Shown one piece after another: positions 44,204-53,367 of a DNA stretch of 64,000 nucleotides. The DNA is from DATMXS01 sp050260275 (GTDB lineage Bacteria > Acidobacteriota > Terriglobia > Bryobacterales > Bryobacteraceae), in the NCBI GenBank assembly GCA_050260275.1, contig JBLNBX010000206.1, forward strand, positions 1 to 64,000. Direction: 5' to 3'. Below the pieces are notes generated by a model. It worked only from the letters and a program-made list of their open reading frames with translations, had not been told where the DNA came from and searched no databases. The first letter of the stretch is position 1. Each line of letters opens with the position of its first letter. The position numbers and the translations under genes are program-made.

Positions 44204-44506
44204 TCAGATCTGCAACCGCATTATTTCCTGGTATGCCTGCACAACCTTGTTCCGGACCTGCAGAAACAGCTCGAATGCCAGCTCGGCCTTTTGGGCGGCA
44301 AGCGCGGCCGTGTGGAGTTCCCCGCCCTCCCCGGCGAGGAACTGTTCTATCTGTATATCGGCGGCCTGGCGCGTCGCCTCCACGTTGGCTATGGCGGAAT
44401 CGAGCAGCGACCGGAACACGCCGCCTCCACCGGATGGCGGCGCTTGCGGCTGCGGGAGCGCGGGTGGGACAGGAGCTGTGATCGGGGCGAAGGGACTTAC
44501 CGGCAC
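44204..44506 (-). CDS. fliE: Flagellar hook-basal body protein FliE
   Basis: Connects the MS ring to the rod. The 100-residue protein has a Pro-rich start and a C-terminal FliE domain: FRSLLDSAIANVEATRQAADIQIEQFLAGE, LAAQKAELAFELFLQVRNKVVQAYQEIMRLQI. The last segment is the family signature. It lies between flgC and fliF with gaps of four and seven bases. Confidence 0.93.
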   Translation of the reverse strand: MPVSPFAPITAPVPPALPQPQAPPSGGGGVFRSLLDSAIANVEATRQAADIQIEQFLAGEGGELHTAALAAQKAELAFELFLQVRNKVVQAYQEIMRLQI

Positions 44507-44510
44507 GGCT

Positions 44511-44945
44511 TTACCTGAGCAGCTCTATCGAGCGCTGGATCATGTCTTTGATGGCCGACATGGCGGCCACGTTGGCGTGATACCCGCGCGTTGCGCCTAG
44601 CAGGTCCACCATGTCCTCGGCCGGGTTCACGCGCGGGAAAGCGACGTATCCGTCGGCGTCCGCGTCCGGATGACCCGGCAGATACCGGCGCTCCGGTTCG
44701 CGGGTGTCTTCGATCACCTCCGAGACCATGACGCCCGTACCGGTCCCAAGTTCCGCTTCGAGCACGCTTGAAAAAGGCGTCTCCACGGCGCTGGAGGCGA
44801 ATACCGCGTCCTTGCGGCGGTAGGGGCCGCCCTCCGGCGTGCGCGTGGTCTCGGCGTTGGCAAGGTTCTCGACCAAAAGTTGAGCGCGTGTGCGCTGCGC
44901 CGCCATCCCCGAGGCGCTTACAGACAATGTCGAAAACAGGCTCAT
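44511..44945 (-). CDS. flgC: Flagellar basal-body rod protein FlgC
   Basis: Proximal rod component exported by the flagellar system. The 144-residue protein has the N-terminal rod motif LSVSASGMAAQRTRAQLLVENLANAETTRTPEGGPYRRK and the C-terminal PADMVDLLGATRGYHANVAAMSAIKDMI-like segment (VNPAEDMVDLLGATRGYHAN). Its start overlaps flgB by four bases. Confidence 0.95.
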   Translation of the reverse strand: MSLFSTLSVSASGMAAQRTRAQLLVENLANAETTRTPEGGPYRRKDAVFASSAVETPFSSVLEAELGTGTGVMVSEVIEDTREPERRYLPGHPDADADGYVAFPRVNPAEDMVDLLGATRGYHANVAAMSAIKDMIQRSIELLR

Positions 44946-45280
44946 CCGTTGCGTCCCTCCGCTATGGCGCTGCGTACCTGCCTGATCTGGACCCGCATCA
45001 GCGCGCTGGCGAGCTGGAAACGCAACGCGTTCTCAGCGAGCAGGCGCGCCTCGCGGTCCATGGAAACGTTGTTGCCGTCGTTGCGTGTTTCCAGACCCTC
45101 AACCTCGCCGGCCACCGGGGTTCCGCCGTTCAGCACTGCCTGAAACTCCCTTTGAAAATCTATGTCGCGGGTCTTGTAGCCGGGCGTGTCCGCGTTGGCG
45201 ATGTTCGACGCCACCAGTTTCTGGCGCAAACTGAGCAGGTCCATGTACCGCTCGAGCGAGACTGCGACCGGATCAAGCAT
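44942..45280 (-). CDS. flgB: Flagellar basal-body rod protein FlgB
   Basis: Proximal rod component. The 112-residue protein shows the FlgB rod signature SLRQKLVASNIANADTPGYKTRDIDFQREF and a C-terminal helix (LLAENALRFQLASALMRVQIRQVRSAI). ATG 45280 gives the usual FlgB length; the frame continues to a TTG at 45346 without any ribosome-binding site. It is the first gene of the visible flagellar operon. Confidence 0.92.
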   Translation of the reverse strand: MLDPVAVSLERYMDLLSLRQKLVASNIANADTPGYKTRDIDFQREFQAVLNGGTPVAGEVEGLETRNDGNNVSMDREARLLAENALRFQLASALMRVQIRQVRSAIAEGRNG

Positions 45281-45388
45281 CGACAGCGCGTTTGCACGTG
45301 CCGTTCCAGCCGCAACCAACTGATTTTGCGAAGCCGCGCGGGTCAAGAAGTTGGCGCGTGACCAGAACTCAACGCGGCCGCCGGCCGC

Positions 45389-45775
45389 TCAGTACATGGT
45401 TGGGTATGCTCTGCGCATCTCTTCGGCAGCGCGCTGCATCTGCTCGCGCGTGATGCGGCGCCCGCGTCCGACGCCGGGGCAGTACTTGACGGCGGCGGGG
45501 TCGTCGATCGCTTCCGGCCACAGCGGAAACACCCGGCACTGGGTGGGCTTGTCAGGGTGCAGCGCACAGCCCGCCTCGCGCAGAAACGGGCAATGGACAC
45601 CGCGCGGCTTCCGGAGGCGCAGCAGATGGCGCGTGCGGTAGACGTAGCGGGCCTCGAACTCGCCGGGCGTCATGCCCAGTTTCGCAGCCGCGCGCGCAAG
45701 GTCGTCCGCGGTTAGATAGACGAAGCCCGGCTGCGTGCAGCAAACCGTGCAGCCGGGGATGCAGGAGAAGCGCAC
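45389..45775 (-). CDS. YkgJ-family cysteine-cluster protein
   Basis: The 128-residue protein has the YkgJ zinc/iron-chelating pattern: CIPGCTVCC at residues 5-13 followed by spaced cysteines in GVHCPFLREAGCALHPDKPTQCRVFPLWPE and a last Cys near residue 99. The family is predicted to bind Zn or Fe-S; its role is unknown. The GTG start lies one base after the hutH stop, so it is cotranscribed with hutH. It precedes flgB by about 100 bases on the same strand and could be in one long transcript with the flagellar genes. Confidence 0.78.
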   Translation of the reverse strand: MRFSCIPGCTVCCTQPGFVYLTADDLARAAAKLGMTPGEFEARYVYRTRHLLRLRKPRGVHCPFLREAGCALHPDKPTQCRVFPLWPEAIDDPAAVKYCPGVGRGRRITREQMQRAAEEMRRAYPTMY

Positions 45776-45776
45776 G

Positions 45777-47282
45777 TCACAGCATATCGCGGCGCAGGCC
45801 CGCTAGTTCGGCGAGCTCGCCGGAGGCGATGAGCTCCGCGGCGCGTTCGATCGGCGCCGTGAGCGGCTGGTCGCGATCGATGGCCGGCAGCGCCGCGCAC
45901 ACCGCCTCGAGCGCCGCGCTCGTGGTGAGGGGCCGCAGCAGGGCGATGGCCCGCGCCGCCGCAAGCGCCTCGATGGCGAGGACGAGCCGCGTGTTCCGCG
46001 CCACCTGCTTGAGCTTAAGTGCGGCGGTCATGCCCATGCTGACGAAATCCTCACGGTCGCCGCTGGTTGTGATGGACCCGGCGGAGGCGGGCGTCGCGAG
46101 CACGCGGTTCTCGGCGACGAGGGCGGCGGCGGTCACCTGCGCCATCATGAGCCCCGACTCCAGGCCCGGATGCCCGGCAAGGAACGCTGGCAGCCCCTCG
46201 TTCTGCGCCGGGTTTACGAGCCGGTCCACCCGCCTCTCGGAGATGCCGGCGAGAGCGGTGAGCGCCACCGCGAGGTAGTCCAACTGGAGCGCCAGCGGCT
46301 CGCCGTGGAAGTTCCCTCCAGAGAAAATCTCGTCGCCGAAGACCAGGGGATTATCGGTGGCCGAGTTCAGCTCGATGGAGAAAACACGCCGCGCCTCGGC
46401 AAGCGCATCGCGAACGGCGCCGTGCACCTGAGGCGCGCAGCGGAGCGAGTAGGCGTCCTGAACGCGGCCGCAGCCAAGGTGCGAAGCGCGTATCGCGCTT
46501 CCCTCCATAAGACGTACCAGGTTCGCCGCGCTGGCAGCCTGTCCCGCGTGCGGGCGGGCGCGCTGTATGCGTTCATCGAAGGCGCGCGGAGTGCCGCGCA
46601 GCGCGTCGGTGGTCAGCGCGCAGACAACGTCCGCCGATGCGGCGAGCGTTTCGGCGCCGGCAAGCTCCAGGCAACCGATGGCCAGCATCGCCTGTGTTCC
46701 GTTAACAAGAGAGATACCTTCCTTCGGGGCGAGCGCGATGGGAGCCAGTCCCGCGCGCGCCAGCGCCTCGCCTCCGGGCATGCGCACGCCGCCGTACTCT
46801 GCTTCGCCCTCCCCGATGAGCACCAGGGCGATGTGGGCAAGAGGCGCAAGGTCGCCGCTCGCGCCGACGCTGCCGCGCGACGGCACCACCGGCGTCACGC
46901 CGCGGTTGAGCATCTCGCAGAGCAGATCCGCGATGACGGGCCGGATGCCCGAAAGACCCTTGGCGAGAACATTGGCCCGGATGAGCATCATCGCGCGCAC
47001 TTCTTCGCGCGCCAGCGGGTCGCCAACGCCGCAGGCGTGCGAGTGCACAACGTTTCGCTGCAGCAGCTCCAGCTCCTCCGGCGCGATGCGAACGTCGGCG
47101 AGCCTGCCAACGCCGGTGTTGACCGCGTAAACGGCGCGCTCACCCGCGGCGAGACGCTCGACTACGGCGCGAGAAGCTGCCATCCGCTCCCGCGCTTCGG
47201 GAGCGAGGCCGGCGGAATCGCCGTTCACGGCAACCTCGACAACATCCCGGATGGAGAGCCCCTCGCCATCTAGCATCCGCAT
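45777..47282 (-). CDS. hutH: Histidine ammonia-lyase family protein
   Basis: Deaminates histidine to urocanate, using the MIO prosthetic group made from Ala-Ser-Gly. The 501-residue protein has the family length and MIO motif GSVGASGDLAPLAH, together with VYAVNTGVGRLADV, LNSATDNPLVF, GGNFHGEPLALQLD and SAGSITTSGDREDFVSMG. The His after N-F in GGNFHGE and other active-site residues fit HAL rather than the tyrosine or phenylalanine lyases, but the substrate is not certain without other hut genes nearby. Start candidates are ATG 47282 and ATG 47276; the latter has GGGGG eight bases upstream. Confidence 0.88.
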   Translation of the reverse strand: MRMLDGEGLSIRDVVEVAVNGDSAGLAPEARERMAASRAVVERLAAGERAVYAVNTGVGRLADVRIAPEELELLQRNVVHSHACGVGDPLAREEVRAMMLIRANVLAKGLSGIRPVIADLLCEMLNRGVTPVVPSRGSVGASGDLAPLAHIALVLIGEGEAEYGGVRMPGGEALARAGLAPIALAPKEGISLVNGTQAMLAIGCLELAGAETLAASADVVCALTTDALRGTPRAFDERIQRARPHAGQAASAANLVRLMEGSAIRASHLGCGRVQDAYSLRCAPQVHGAVRDALAEARRVFSIELNSATDNPLVFGDEIFSGGNFHGEPLALQLDYLAVALTALAGISERRVDRLVNPAQNEGLPAFLAGHPGLESGLMMAQVTAAALVAENRVLATPASAGSITTSGDREDFVSMGMTAALKLKQVARNTRLVLAIEALAAARAIALLRPLTTSAALEAVCAALPAIDRDQPLTAPIERAAELIASGELAELAGLRRDML

Positions 47283-47487
47283 AGCCCCCATCGTAGCGGC
47301 CCGCAGGAGTCCGCTGCGCGAGCACGTGAGGCTCAAGAGAAATGAATCATTCTGAGTACCATCGGCCGGAGGAGCCGCGGCGGGGCGAGCGCCCGCCCGC
47401 ATTGCATTCGCGCGGCAGCCCGCTAGCTCCAGCGCCGCCGGTTCAGCCGCTCCGGCAGCCCGATTCGAAGTCGTAAGCTGGTAAGCG

Positions 47488-48390
47488 ATGCTCTGGCTGG
47501 TACCTGTTCTGCTGGCGGCGGGCACGATCGACCCCGCCCTGTTGCGCTACTCACTGCCCAGCGCCGGCACGCTCGTAGGCGTGAGGATGTCCGAGGTCCG
47601 GGACACCCCGTTCGGCCGCTACGTGCTGGCCCGGATCGCCGGCGAGGGGCGTGAATTCGAGGAGTTCGTCGCCGCCACGGGCTTCGATCCCCGCAAGCAG
47701 ATCGAGGATGCCGTGTTCTCCTCGGCTCCGGGAGGGAAGTGGCTGGTGGCGGCCCGAGGAAGCTTTCCCCGCGCAACGCTGGCGCGCGTTGCCCAGGGCG
47801 CCGGAGCCGAGATCGAGGAACTGGATGGCGTGCAGTTCGTCTCGGCGGCGAAAGGCGCCGCTAATTCGCCGATCGGCCGTCCGATGGTGTTCGCGCTGCT
47901 GAGTGAAAGCCTTGCGCTCGCCGGAGACGAGGAGAGCGTCAGGCAGGTTATCGAGCACCGGACTGACACGCAGGGACCACCGGCCGCGCTGGCATCGAGG
48001 GCTCAGGAAGCCGCCGCAGAGTATCCGGTGTGGTTCGCAGTGCGGGAGTTCCCTGAGCCTCGGGCCGGGGAGACGCCGCTCTCCGGCGAGGTGCTGAATC
48101 AGGTCGAGTCGGCTAGCGGCGGACTGCAGATGAGCGCGCCGATGATGTTTCACGCCAGGCTGCTCACGACCGAATCCGAAGCCGCGGCAAGTCTGGCAAG
48201 TGTTCTTCGCTTCATTGTGCAGCTCGCCGCCGCGCCCGGGCAGAACTCGCCTGCCGCCACGCCATTGTCGGAAGCGCAAGTATCGCACGAGGACCGCACG
48301 GTGCGCCTCGCCGTACCCGTCACGGTGGAACTGATCGAAGCGTTCGTTGAGGGCGAGCGCGCCGCCAGGGAAACGGATCAGCCGCTGTAA
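47488..48390 (+). CDS. Exported protein of unknown function
   Basis: The 300-residue protein begins with a short signal peptide (MLWLVPVLLAAGTID) and contains segments like those of bacterial lipoprotein-associated mature domains: PSAGTLVGVRMSEVRDTPFGRYVLARI, FDPRKQIEDAVFSS, VFALLSESLALAGDEESVRQVIEHR. I recognise no named family. A TAAGCT box eight bases before the ATG suggests a leaderless mRNA. Its last 13 bases overlap the convergent YHS gene. Confidence 0.68.
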   Translation: MLWLVPVLLAAGTIDPALLRYSLPSAGTLVGVRMSEVRDTPFGRYVLARIAGEGREFEEFVAATGFDPRKQIEDAVFSSAPGGKWLVAARGSFPRATLARVAQGAGAEIEELDGVQFVSAAKGAANSPIGRPMVFALLSESLALAGDEESVRQVIEHRTDTQGPPAALASRAQEAAAEYPVWFAVREFPEPRAGETPLSGEVLNQVESASGGLQMSAPMMFHARLLTTESEAAASLASVLRFIVQLAAAPGQNSPAATPLSEAQVSHEDRTVRLAVPVTVELIEAFVEGERAARETDQPL

Positions 48391-48647
48391 CGCGCGGCGC
48401 ACTTCTCCGAACAGAAGTGAACGGTAGCGCCCTTGACGGTGCGCTTGACCGAGGTCGCTGCCGGAACGTAAACGCCGCACACCGGATCGCGTTTCAGCTC
48501 TCCAGCGTTAACCGTGCCTGGGGACCTCCGGGAGGGCGTCTGCGGCTGGGCCAGGCTCGCAAATCCCTTCATCACGATGCCGATCGCTGAGCGCAGGAGA
48601 GAGATGAGGAGAATTGCGAGGAGTAGGAGGAGGACAGTTTTGACCAT
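48378..48647 (-). CDS. Small membrane-anchored YHS-domain protein
   Basis: The 89-residue protein has one N-terminal transmembrane segment (about residues 4-24) and a C-terminal metal-binding YHS/TRASH-like domain: DPVCGVYVPAATSV followed by VHFCSEKCAARY. The three or four Cys residues would bind a metal. It lies just downstream of a hairpin that ends the upstream TPR gene. The role of such proteins is uncertain; copper handling is one possibility. Confidence 0.72.
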   Translation of the reverse strand: MVKTVLLLLLAILLISLLRSAIGIVMKGFASLAQPQTPSRRSPGTVNAGELKRDPVCGVYVPAATSVKRTVKGATVHFCSEKCAARYSG

Positions 48648-48650
48648 CGC

Positions 48651-48682
48651 AGAAAGAGGCGCCCCAGAGGACGCCTCTTTCT
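48651..48682 (-). terminator. Terminator of the TPR/regulatory-domain gene
   Basis: An 11-bp perfect stem (48651-48661 with 48672-48682) with a 10-base loop lies just after the stop of the 48698-49873 gene. The right arm ends in a T-rich run, though no long T-tract follows on the minus strand. Confidence 0.65.
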
Positions 48683-48697
48683 AAATTCTAGCGTGTT

Positions 48698-49873
48698 CTA
48701 CTTCTTCCGGCGCTGCTGTTTCTTCTGGGCTTCCCGTTCCTGGCGCTTCTGCTCCTCGGGGCTGACGTACGTGGTCTGCACCGTGGACTGAATCGTCTGG
48801 ATCATCGCCCTGGCCGGCTCTGCATTCGGGCCGTTGGGGGCCAACGAGAGATATTTCTCGAAGTACTCCTGGGTTCCCTCGGGCGGAACGATCTTGCCAT
48901 CCGCCGTCGTAGTCGCCTTTCCCATGAGGTAGACGCCGTACTGATAGTACGCTTCGGCGTAGTTCGGGTCGGCTTCGATGGCCCGCTTGAACGCCGCGCC
49001 TGACGGCTCGAGCTGGCCGGAGTTTACGTACAGCGCTCCGAGGTTGAAGAAGAACTTGCCTGCCTGCGCCGGGTCGAGCTGCGCGGCTTTCTCGAGTTCG
49101 GCCTGCGCTTCATCGAACCTCTTCGCCGTGGCCAGCGCCAGGGCGTAGTTGTTGTGGTAGCCGCCGTCCTGAGGCGCAAGCTCGATCGCCTTTTGCCAGT
49201 TCGCAAGCGAGCCCTCGATCGCCGCCTGCTGCTCCTGGCCGGACTTGGTCTTGGAAAGCTGCAGGTAGGCGTCCGCGAGGTTCGCCCAGATAACGTGCTG
49301 CTTGGGATCGATCTCGCCGGCTTTCTCGAAGTTCTCGACCGCAACGTCGAACTGCTTCGCTTGCAGAGCGGCCATGCCGGCGTTGAACGCATCGTTGAGG
49401 GCCTTGTTCTTAGCCAGCGCCGCCTGTCGCTCCTTTACCTGCTTCTCGAGCTGGGCACGCTGCTCGGGGGACAACTGTCTCCGCTGTTCCTCCGTTAGCT
49501 GGCCCGTCTCGGCCGCCCTGGCGAGGGCCTCACGCCTGGCCTTCGCTTGCTGAAGATCGAAATTTACAACCTGGGGCTCGCCAAGAGTCGTCTTCACAGG
49601 GCCGACTCTGTCGACCTCTACACCATTCACCTCGACGGACACTGTGTAGATACCCAACGGAAGCCCGCCGTGGTAGAATTCGCCGCGCCTCCCGGTCTTG
49701 CACTGATAGTTCGCTTTGATGTCTGTGCGCGTGAGCTTGATAATCGCGTCCCGCAGGCCCTTGCCGTCCTCGCCCTTTACCGTGCCGCTGATGGCGGTGG
49801 TCTGAGCCAGCGATACGCCGGCCAACAGCACCACGAGGAGCCCCACCAGCGCTATCGTCCTGCTCTTAACCAT
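48698..49873 (-). CDS. Exported TPR protein with N-terminal carboxypeptidase-regulatory-like domain
   Basis: The 391-residue protein has a signal peptide (ending near SLAQ), a transthyretin-like domain at about 25-110 (ISGTVKGEDGKGLRDAIIKLTRTD ... GIYTVSVEVNG), a charged helical region, and TPR repeats at about 165-330 (FNAGMAALQAKQFDVAVENFEKAGEID, VIWANLADAYLQL, HNNYALALATAKRFDEAQAELEKAAQLD, KFFFNLGALYVNSGQLE, AEAYYQYGVYL). The C-terminus is basic and Gln-rich. This architecture is frequent in Acidobacteria as a periplasmic protein; the function is unknown. It is divergent from another TPR gene at 50030. Confidence 0.8.
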   Translation of the reverse strand: MVKSRTIALVGLLVVLLAGVSLAQTTAISGTVKGEDGKGLRDAIIKLTRTDIKANYQCKTGRRGEFYHGGLPLGIYTVSVEVNGVEVDRVGPVKTTLGEPQVVNFDLQQAKARREALARAAETGQLTEEQRRQLSPEQRAQLEKQVKERQAALAKNKALNDAFNAGMAALQAKQFDVAVENFEKAGEIDPKQHVIWANLADAYLQLSKTKSGQEQQAAIEGSLANWQKAIELAPQDGGYHNNYALALATAKRFDEAQAELEKAAQLDPAQAGKFFFNLGALYVNSGQLEPSGAAFKRAIEADPNYAEAYYQYGVYLMGKATTTADGKIVPPEGTQEYFEKYLSLAPNGPNAEPARAMIQTIQSTVQTTYVSPEEQKRQEREAQKKQQRRKK

Positions 49874-50029
49874 ACCGGACCTCCACGTCCTGTGTTGGAT
49901 CGTAACCTCTGAGGATACTACAACCGATAACGCCGTTCATTACAATGGGGCGTGCCGGACCAGGATGCGGTTACGGTGTACCCAAACAACCGCTTTGCGC
50001 ATCTACTGGTTGAGAGCTTGCCTTTAAAA

Positions 50030-50902
50030 ATGAACATCTTGGGGACGATGAGGATCGGCGCGGCGCTGCTGGCGGCAGCGCTTCCGGCGCTCCCGGGCGC
50101 CGACGGCGCGCTCGAACGCGCCCGCGAACAATACGAGAAGACCGACTATGCCGCGGCTCTGAAAACCCTCGATGCCATACCTCAAAAAGACGCGGCCGTC
50201 TACGAGCTCATCGGGAAATCGCTGTACATGCAAGGCGAGTTCAAGCGGGCGAGCCAGGCGTTCGAAAAGGCCGTGAAAGCCCAGCCGTCCAGTTCCACGC
50301 TCCAGAACTGGCTCGGCCGCGCCTACGGGCGAAGGGCGGAGACGGCCAGCTTCATATCAGCTCCCGGGCTCGCCTCCAAGGCCCGCGCCTGCTTCGAGCG
50401 CGCCGTTGAGCTGGATCCGAAGAACCTGGATGCCGTCAGCGACCTGTTCGAGTACTACCTGGAGGCCCCTGGGTTCATGGGCGGCGGGCTCGACAAGGCG
50501 GAGGCGCTGGCACGCCGCGTTCAATCCGTAAACCCGGCCGAGCATCACTACATGCTGGCCAGAGTGGCTGAGAAGCGCAAGCAGTACCCGGCGGCGGAGG
50601 AGCAGCTCCGGCGCGCAATCCAGGCCGCGCCGAGGCAGGTGGGCCGCGTCCTCGATCTAGCGAAATTCCTCGCCCTGCGAGGCCGCACAGACGAGAGCGA
50701 GGCCGCCTTCAAGGAGGCCGAGCGCCTCGCGCCCGGCGCGCCCAAAGTGATGTTCGCGCGAGCTAACACCTACGTCCAGACCGGACGCAACCTTGATACG
50801 GCCCGCGCGCTTCTCCGGCAATATCTTCAGAGCCCGCTCACGCCTGATGACCCGCCCCGCAGCGAAGCGGAACGGCTTCTCAAGAAGCTGAGCGACAGCT
50901 AG
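50030..50902 (+). CDS. Exported TPR protein
   Basis: The 290-residue protein has a signal peptide (MRIGAALLAAALPALPG after a short lead) and TPR repeats along its length: ALERAREQYEKTDYAAALKTLD, AVYELIGKSLYMQGEFKRASQAFEKAV, SKARACFERAVELDPKNLDAVSDL, HYMLARVAEKRKQYPAAEEQLRRAI, LAKFLALRGRTDESEAAFKEAERLAPG. The start may be ATG 50030 or ATG 50048 (GGGG three bases before); a GTG at 49952 is less likely. TACAAT at 49941-49946 is a candidate -10 box. It probably acts as a protein-interaction platform in the periplasm. Confidence 0.75.
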   Translation: MNILGTMRIGAALLAAALPALPGADGALERAREQYEKTDYAAALKTLDAIPQKDAAVYELIGKSLYMQGEFKRASQAFEKAVKAQPSSSTLQNWLGRAYGRRAETASFISAPGLASKARACFERAVELDPKNLDAVSDLFEYYLEAPGFMGGGLDKAEALARRVQSVNPAEHHYMLARVAEKRKQYPAAEEQLRRAIQAAPRQVGRVLDLAKFLALRGRTDESEAAFKEAERLAPGAPKVMFARANTYVQTGRNLDTARALLRQYLQSPLTPDDPPRSEAERLLKKLSDS

Positions 50903-50950
50903 CGCCGCACGACGCGCCCGCGCGAGCGAGCCGCCTGCGCAGGCGTCGCC

Positions 50951-51886
50951 TCAGTGCGTTTCGTGCTCCCAGTGCCTCTCGCGCTCGTGGCGATGATTCG
51001 CCGCGGGAATGGGGCACCCCGGACAGTTGGCGTTTTCGAACTGAATTGTGGTGTGAACGATCGAGAAACGCCCGGCCAGCATATCGTTCAGGCGCTGAAG
51101 GATGGCCTCGCTCGCCGACGGCGGCACATCCTCAATCAGCGCGTGGCAACTGAGGGCGTGCGTGCGCGATCCCAGACTCCAGATATGCAGGTCGTGGCAG
51201 TCCAGGACTCCGTCCACTTCGCGGATCGCCTCGAGGACTTTTTGATACTCCATGCCGCGCGGCAAGCCTTCAAGGAGGATGTTAAGCGTCTCCTTTATGA
51301 CATCTAGAGCGGTCCAGATGATCAGCACAGCGATGAACGCGGAGAGCAGCGGGTCAACCCGCTGGTATCCCGTGTAGCGGATAGCTATCGCTCCGGCGAT
51401 GATGGCGATCGAACCCAGCGCGTCGCTGAGCATATGCAGCCACGCGCTCCGGATGTTCACGTCGTGCGCACGCGCCGAGCGCAGACCCAGCATGATGAAG
51501 ACGTTCACGGCCAACCCGGCTCCGGCGACGGCGATCATGGTGAGTTCTCTCACCGGCTCCGGCGCCATCCAGCGCTGCCAGCTCTCCCAGAGTATGTAGG
51601 CCGAGAGCGCCACCAGCACGAGGGCATTCACAAATGCGGCGAGCACGCCTGCGCGGTGATACCCGAACGTCTTAACTTCATCGGGCGGCTTGCGGGAGAA
51701 GTACACAGCGAGCCAGGCCAGGGCGAGGGCGAGCGCGTCCGTGAAGTTGTGGCCCGCGTCGGCGAGCAGCGCGAGGCTGCCCGCAAACAGGCCCGCCAGC
51801 GCCTCAACCGCGACGAACCCAAGGGTCAGCACAAGGGACCAGATCAGGAAGGTTCCCTTGTCCTCGCCGTGGTGGTGTGAATGCAA
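50951..51886 (-). CDS. CDF-family cation efflux transporter (CzcD/ZitB-like)
   Basis: Exports Zn2+ or a related divalent metal in exchange for protons. The 311-residue protein has His-rich termini (HSHHHGED at the start, HRHERERHWEHETH at the end), six transmembrane segments, and the paired metal sites LLADAGHNFTDALAL (TM2) and SAWLHMLSDALGS (TM5), followed by the cytosolic C-domain (ILLEGLPRGMEYQKV ... DVHIWSL-like LHIWSLGSRTHALSCH). The TTG start at 51886 is chosen because AGAGAGG lies five bases upstream. It follows the TPR/beta-barrel gene by 11 bases, making it the last gene of the PA2779-like operon. Confidence 0.9.
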   Translation of the reverse strand: MHSHHHGEDKGTFLIWSLVLTLGFVAVEALAGLFAGSLALLADAGHNFTDALALALAWLAVYFSRKPPDEVKTFGYHRAGVLAAFVNALVLVALSAYILWESWQRWMAPEPVRELTMIAVAGAGLAVNVFIMLGLRSARAHDVNIRSAWLHMLSDALGSIAIIAGAIAIRYTGYQRVDPLLSAFIAVLIIWTALDVIKETLNILLEGLPRGMEYQKVLEAIREVDGVLDCHDLHIWSLGSRTHALSCHALIEDVPPSASEAILQRLNDMLAGRFSIVHTTIQFENANCPGCPIPAANHRHERERHWEHETH

Positions 51887-51897
51887 TATCGCCTCTC

Positions 51898-53367
51898 TTA
51901 CCAGTTTAGTGGTGAAACGGAGGTGAAAACCGTACGGCGAGACCAGGATACGGTCACGGACGGCCCGCCGGGGAGGCGCACCGCGGCCTGAAGCCCGGGA
52001 TCGGCCAGCCACGACGAAGGAGAGGGACCGCTCCAGGCGCGACCGGCATCGATGAACGGCCCTGCGTAGAGCGTTACGAAACCCGCCTGCCACACCGCCG
52101 GAAGCCACTCGATGCTGGCGAGCGCGAACGAGCGCCCGATTGGGCCTGAGCCCTTTTTGCCGTCGCGCGTCGCGGAGCGGCCTCTCAGCCAGTGTTCCGT
52201 ATCCCGATCCACCCCGAGCGTGAACAACTCATCGAACGGCGCTGCGCCCGAAACCGCTCCGGCGCGAAAACGCGCGGCCAGACTGCGCCAGTTCGCGTCG
52301 ATGCCGGCCTCCACTTTCCCGAAGAGCGGCGCGCCATCTTCGAACATCCGGCCGAGCGCTCCGGAGAGCGAACCCGAGACGGAGAGCTGCCGCCACGAGA
52401 TGGCGAGCAGTTCGCGCCTAACGGCGCCGCGTGCCTGAAGCGCGAAGCCCTCGTGCGGAGAGCCGTCCAGCGGGATGGGCGCGGTGCGGCTCGACACGCT
52501 GGCGCCGGCCGACCACTCGGTTCCGCCCTCGGTCAGGCGCAGCAGATCGAGCGAGGACTCGATCTTCCTCAGGTTGAACTCGCCCGCGCCGGGAACGTTC
52601 CAGTTCTCGTCTCGAGCGTCCGTGCGGAGCCGGACGCGCCACGCCGGGTCGCCTGCGAGCGGGGCCGAAAACCCAACGGCCGCGCGCCGCTTGTTGCCGT
52701 CCCACCTGAGCATCGACGCGAGGCTCGCGCCCGATCCGCGGATGTCCGGCAGTTCCGCATAGACAGTCTCGAAAGCCAGGCCGCGCGCCAGCGATAGCCA
52801 GCCCGCGCTCCGCTCCTGCGCGCGCACGACGGCATCGAACGCCCCGTCGTCGCGGCTCGACAGGCCGATCGTGCTGTCTGTGAACAACCCCAGGAAGTTG
52901 AGACGCCTGCGAGTGGCCCGGTACTGGTCGACGAGCAGCACTTCGGAGGGAGCGAACGCCAAGGCGCGGTCGGCCAGAACAGGGTCGAGCCGCGGCTCTG
53001 GTTCCCAGCGCACGGACTCGATGCGGGGTCGCCTGGCGCGATTCCAATGTACGAGCGCGGCTTCGGTATTTCCATCGAGGAAGTAGATGGTGCCGAGAAA
53101 CTCGTTGGCGTACTCGTCCGCCGGATCGAGCGTGAGGGCGCGGCGCAGGTGGGCCGCGGCGCGGGAGCGCGAACCCTCGCGGTACGCCACCCCGGCCAGT
53201 TCGATCGGGAACCGCTTGTCGCGCGGAGCTTTGGCCGCCCCCGACTCGAAGGCGGCGCGGGCCTCTGCCCAGCGGCCCTGGCGCGCCAGCGCCATGCCGC
53301 GCACGTAATCCGCGCTCGCCGAAACCGCCCACCAGGCGATAAGCGGGATGATTGCGATGGGGCTCAC
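51898..53367 (-). CDS. TPR protein with C-terminal outer-membrane-like beta-strand region
   Basis: The 489-residue protein starts with a signal peptide (IAIIPLIAWWAVSASAD), has TPR-like helices at about residues 20-110 (ADYVRGMALARQGRWAEARAAFESG, RAAAHLRRALTLDPADEYANEFLGTIYF), and then about 350 residues of alternating Arg/Trp/Gly-rich strands ending in SVTVSWSRRTVF, typical of an outer-membrane barrel. The closing aromatic residue (Trp in PLNW) fits an OMP C-terminal signature. I cannot name a family. The GTG at 53367 overlaps the protease stop as GTGA; a TTG at 53400 is the alternative. In related loci a TPR module is part of the PA2778-type protease. Confidence 0.66.
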   Translation of the reverse strand: MSPIAIIPLIAWWAVSASADYVRGMALARQGRWAEARAAFESGAAKAPRDKRFPIELAGVAYREGSRSRAAAHLRRALTLDPADEYANEFLGTIYFLDGNTEAALVHWNRARRPRIESVRWEPEPRLDPVLADRALAFAPSEVLLVDQYRATRRRLNFLGLFTDSTIGLSSRDDGAFDAVVRAQERSAGWLSLARGLAFETVYAELPDIRGSGASLASMLRWDGNKRRAAVGFSAPLAGDPAWRVRLRTDARDENWNVPGAGEFNLRKIESSLDLLRLTEGGTEWSAGASVSSRTAPIPLDGSPHEGFALQARGAVRRELLAISWRQLSVSGSLSGALGRMFEDGAPLFGKVEAGIDANWRSLAARFRAGAVSGAAPFDELFTLGVDRDTEHWLRGRSATRDGKKGSGPIGRSFALASIEWLPAVWQAGFVTLYAGPFIDAGRAWSGPSPSSWLADPGLQAAVRLPGGPSVTVSWSRRTVFTSVSPLNW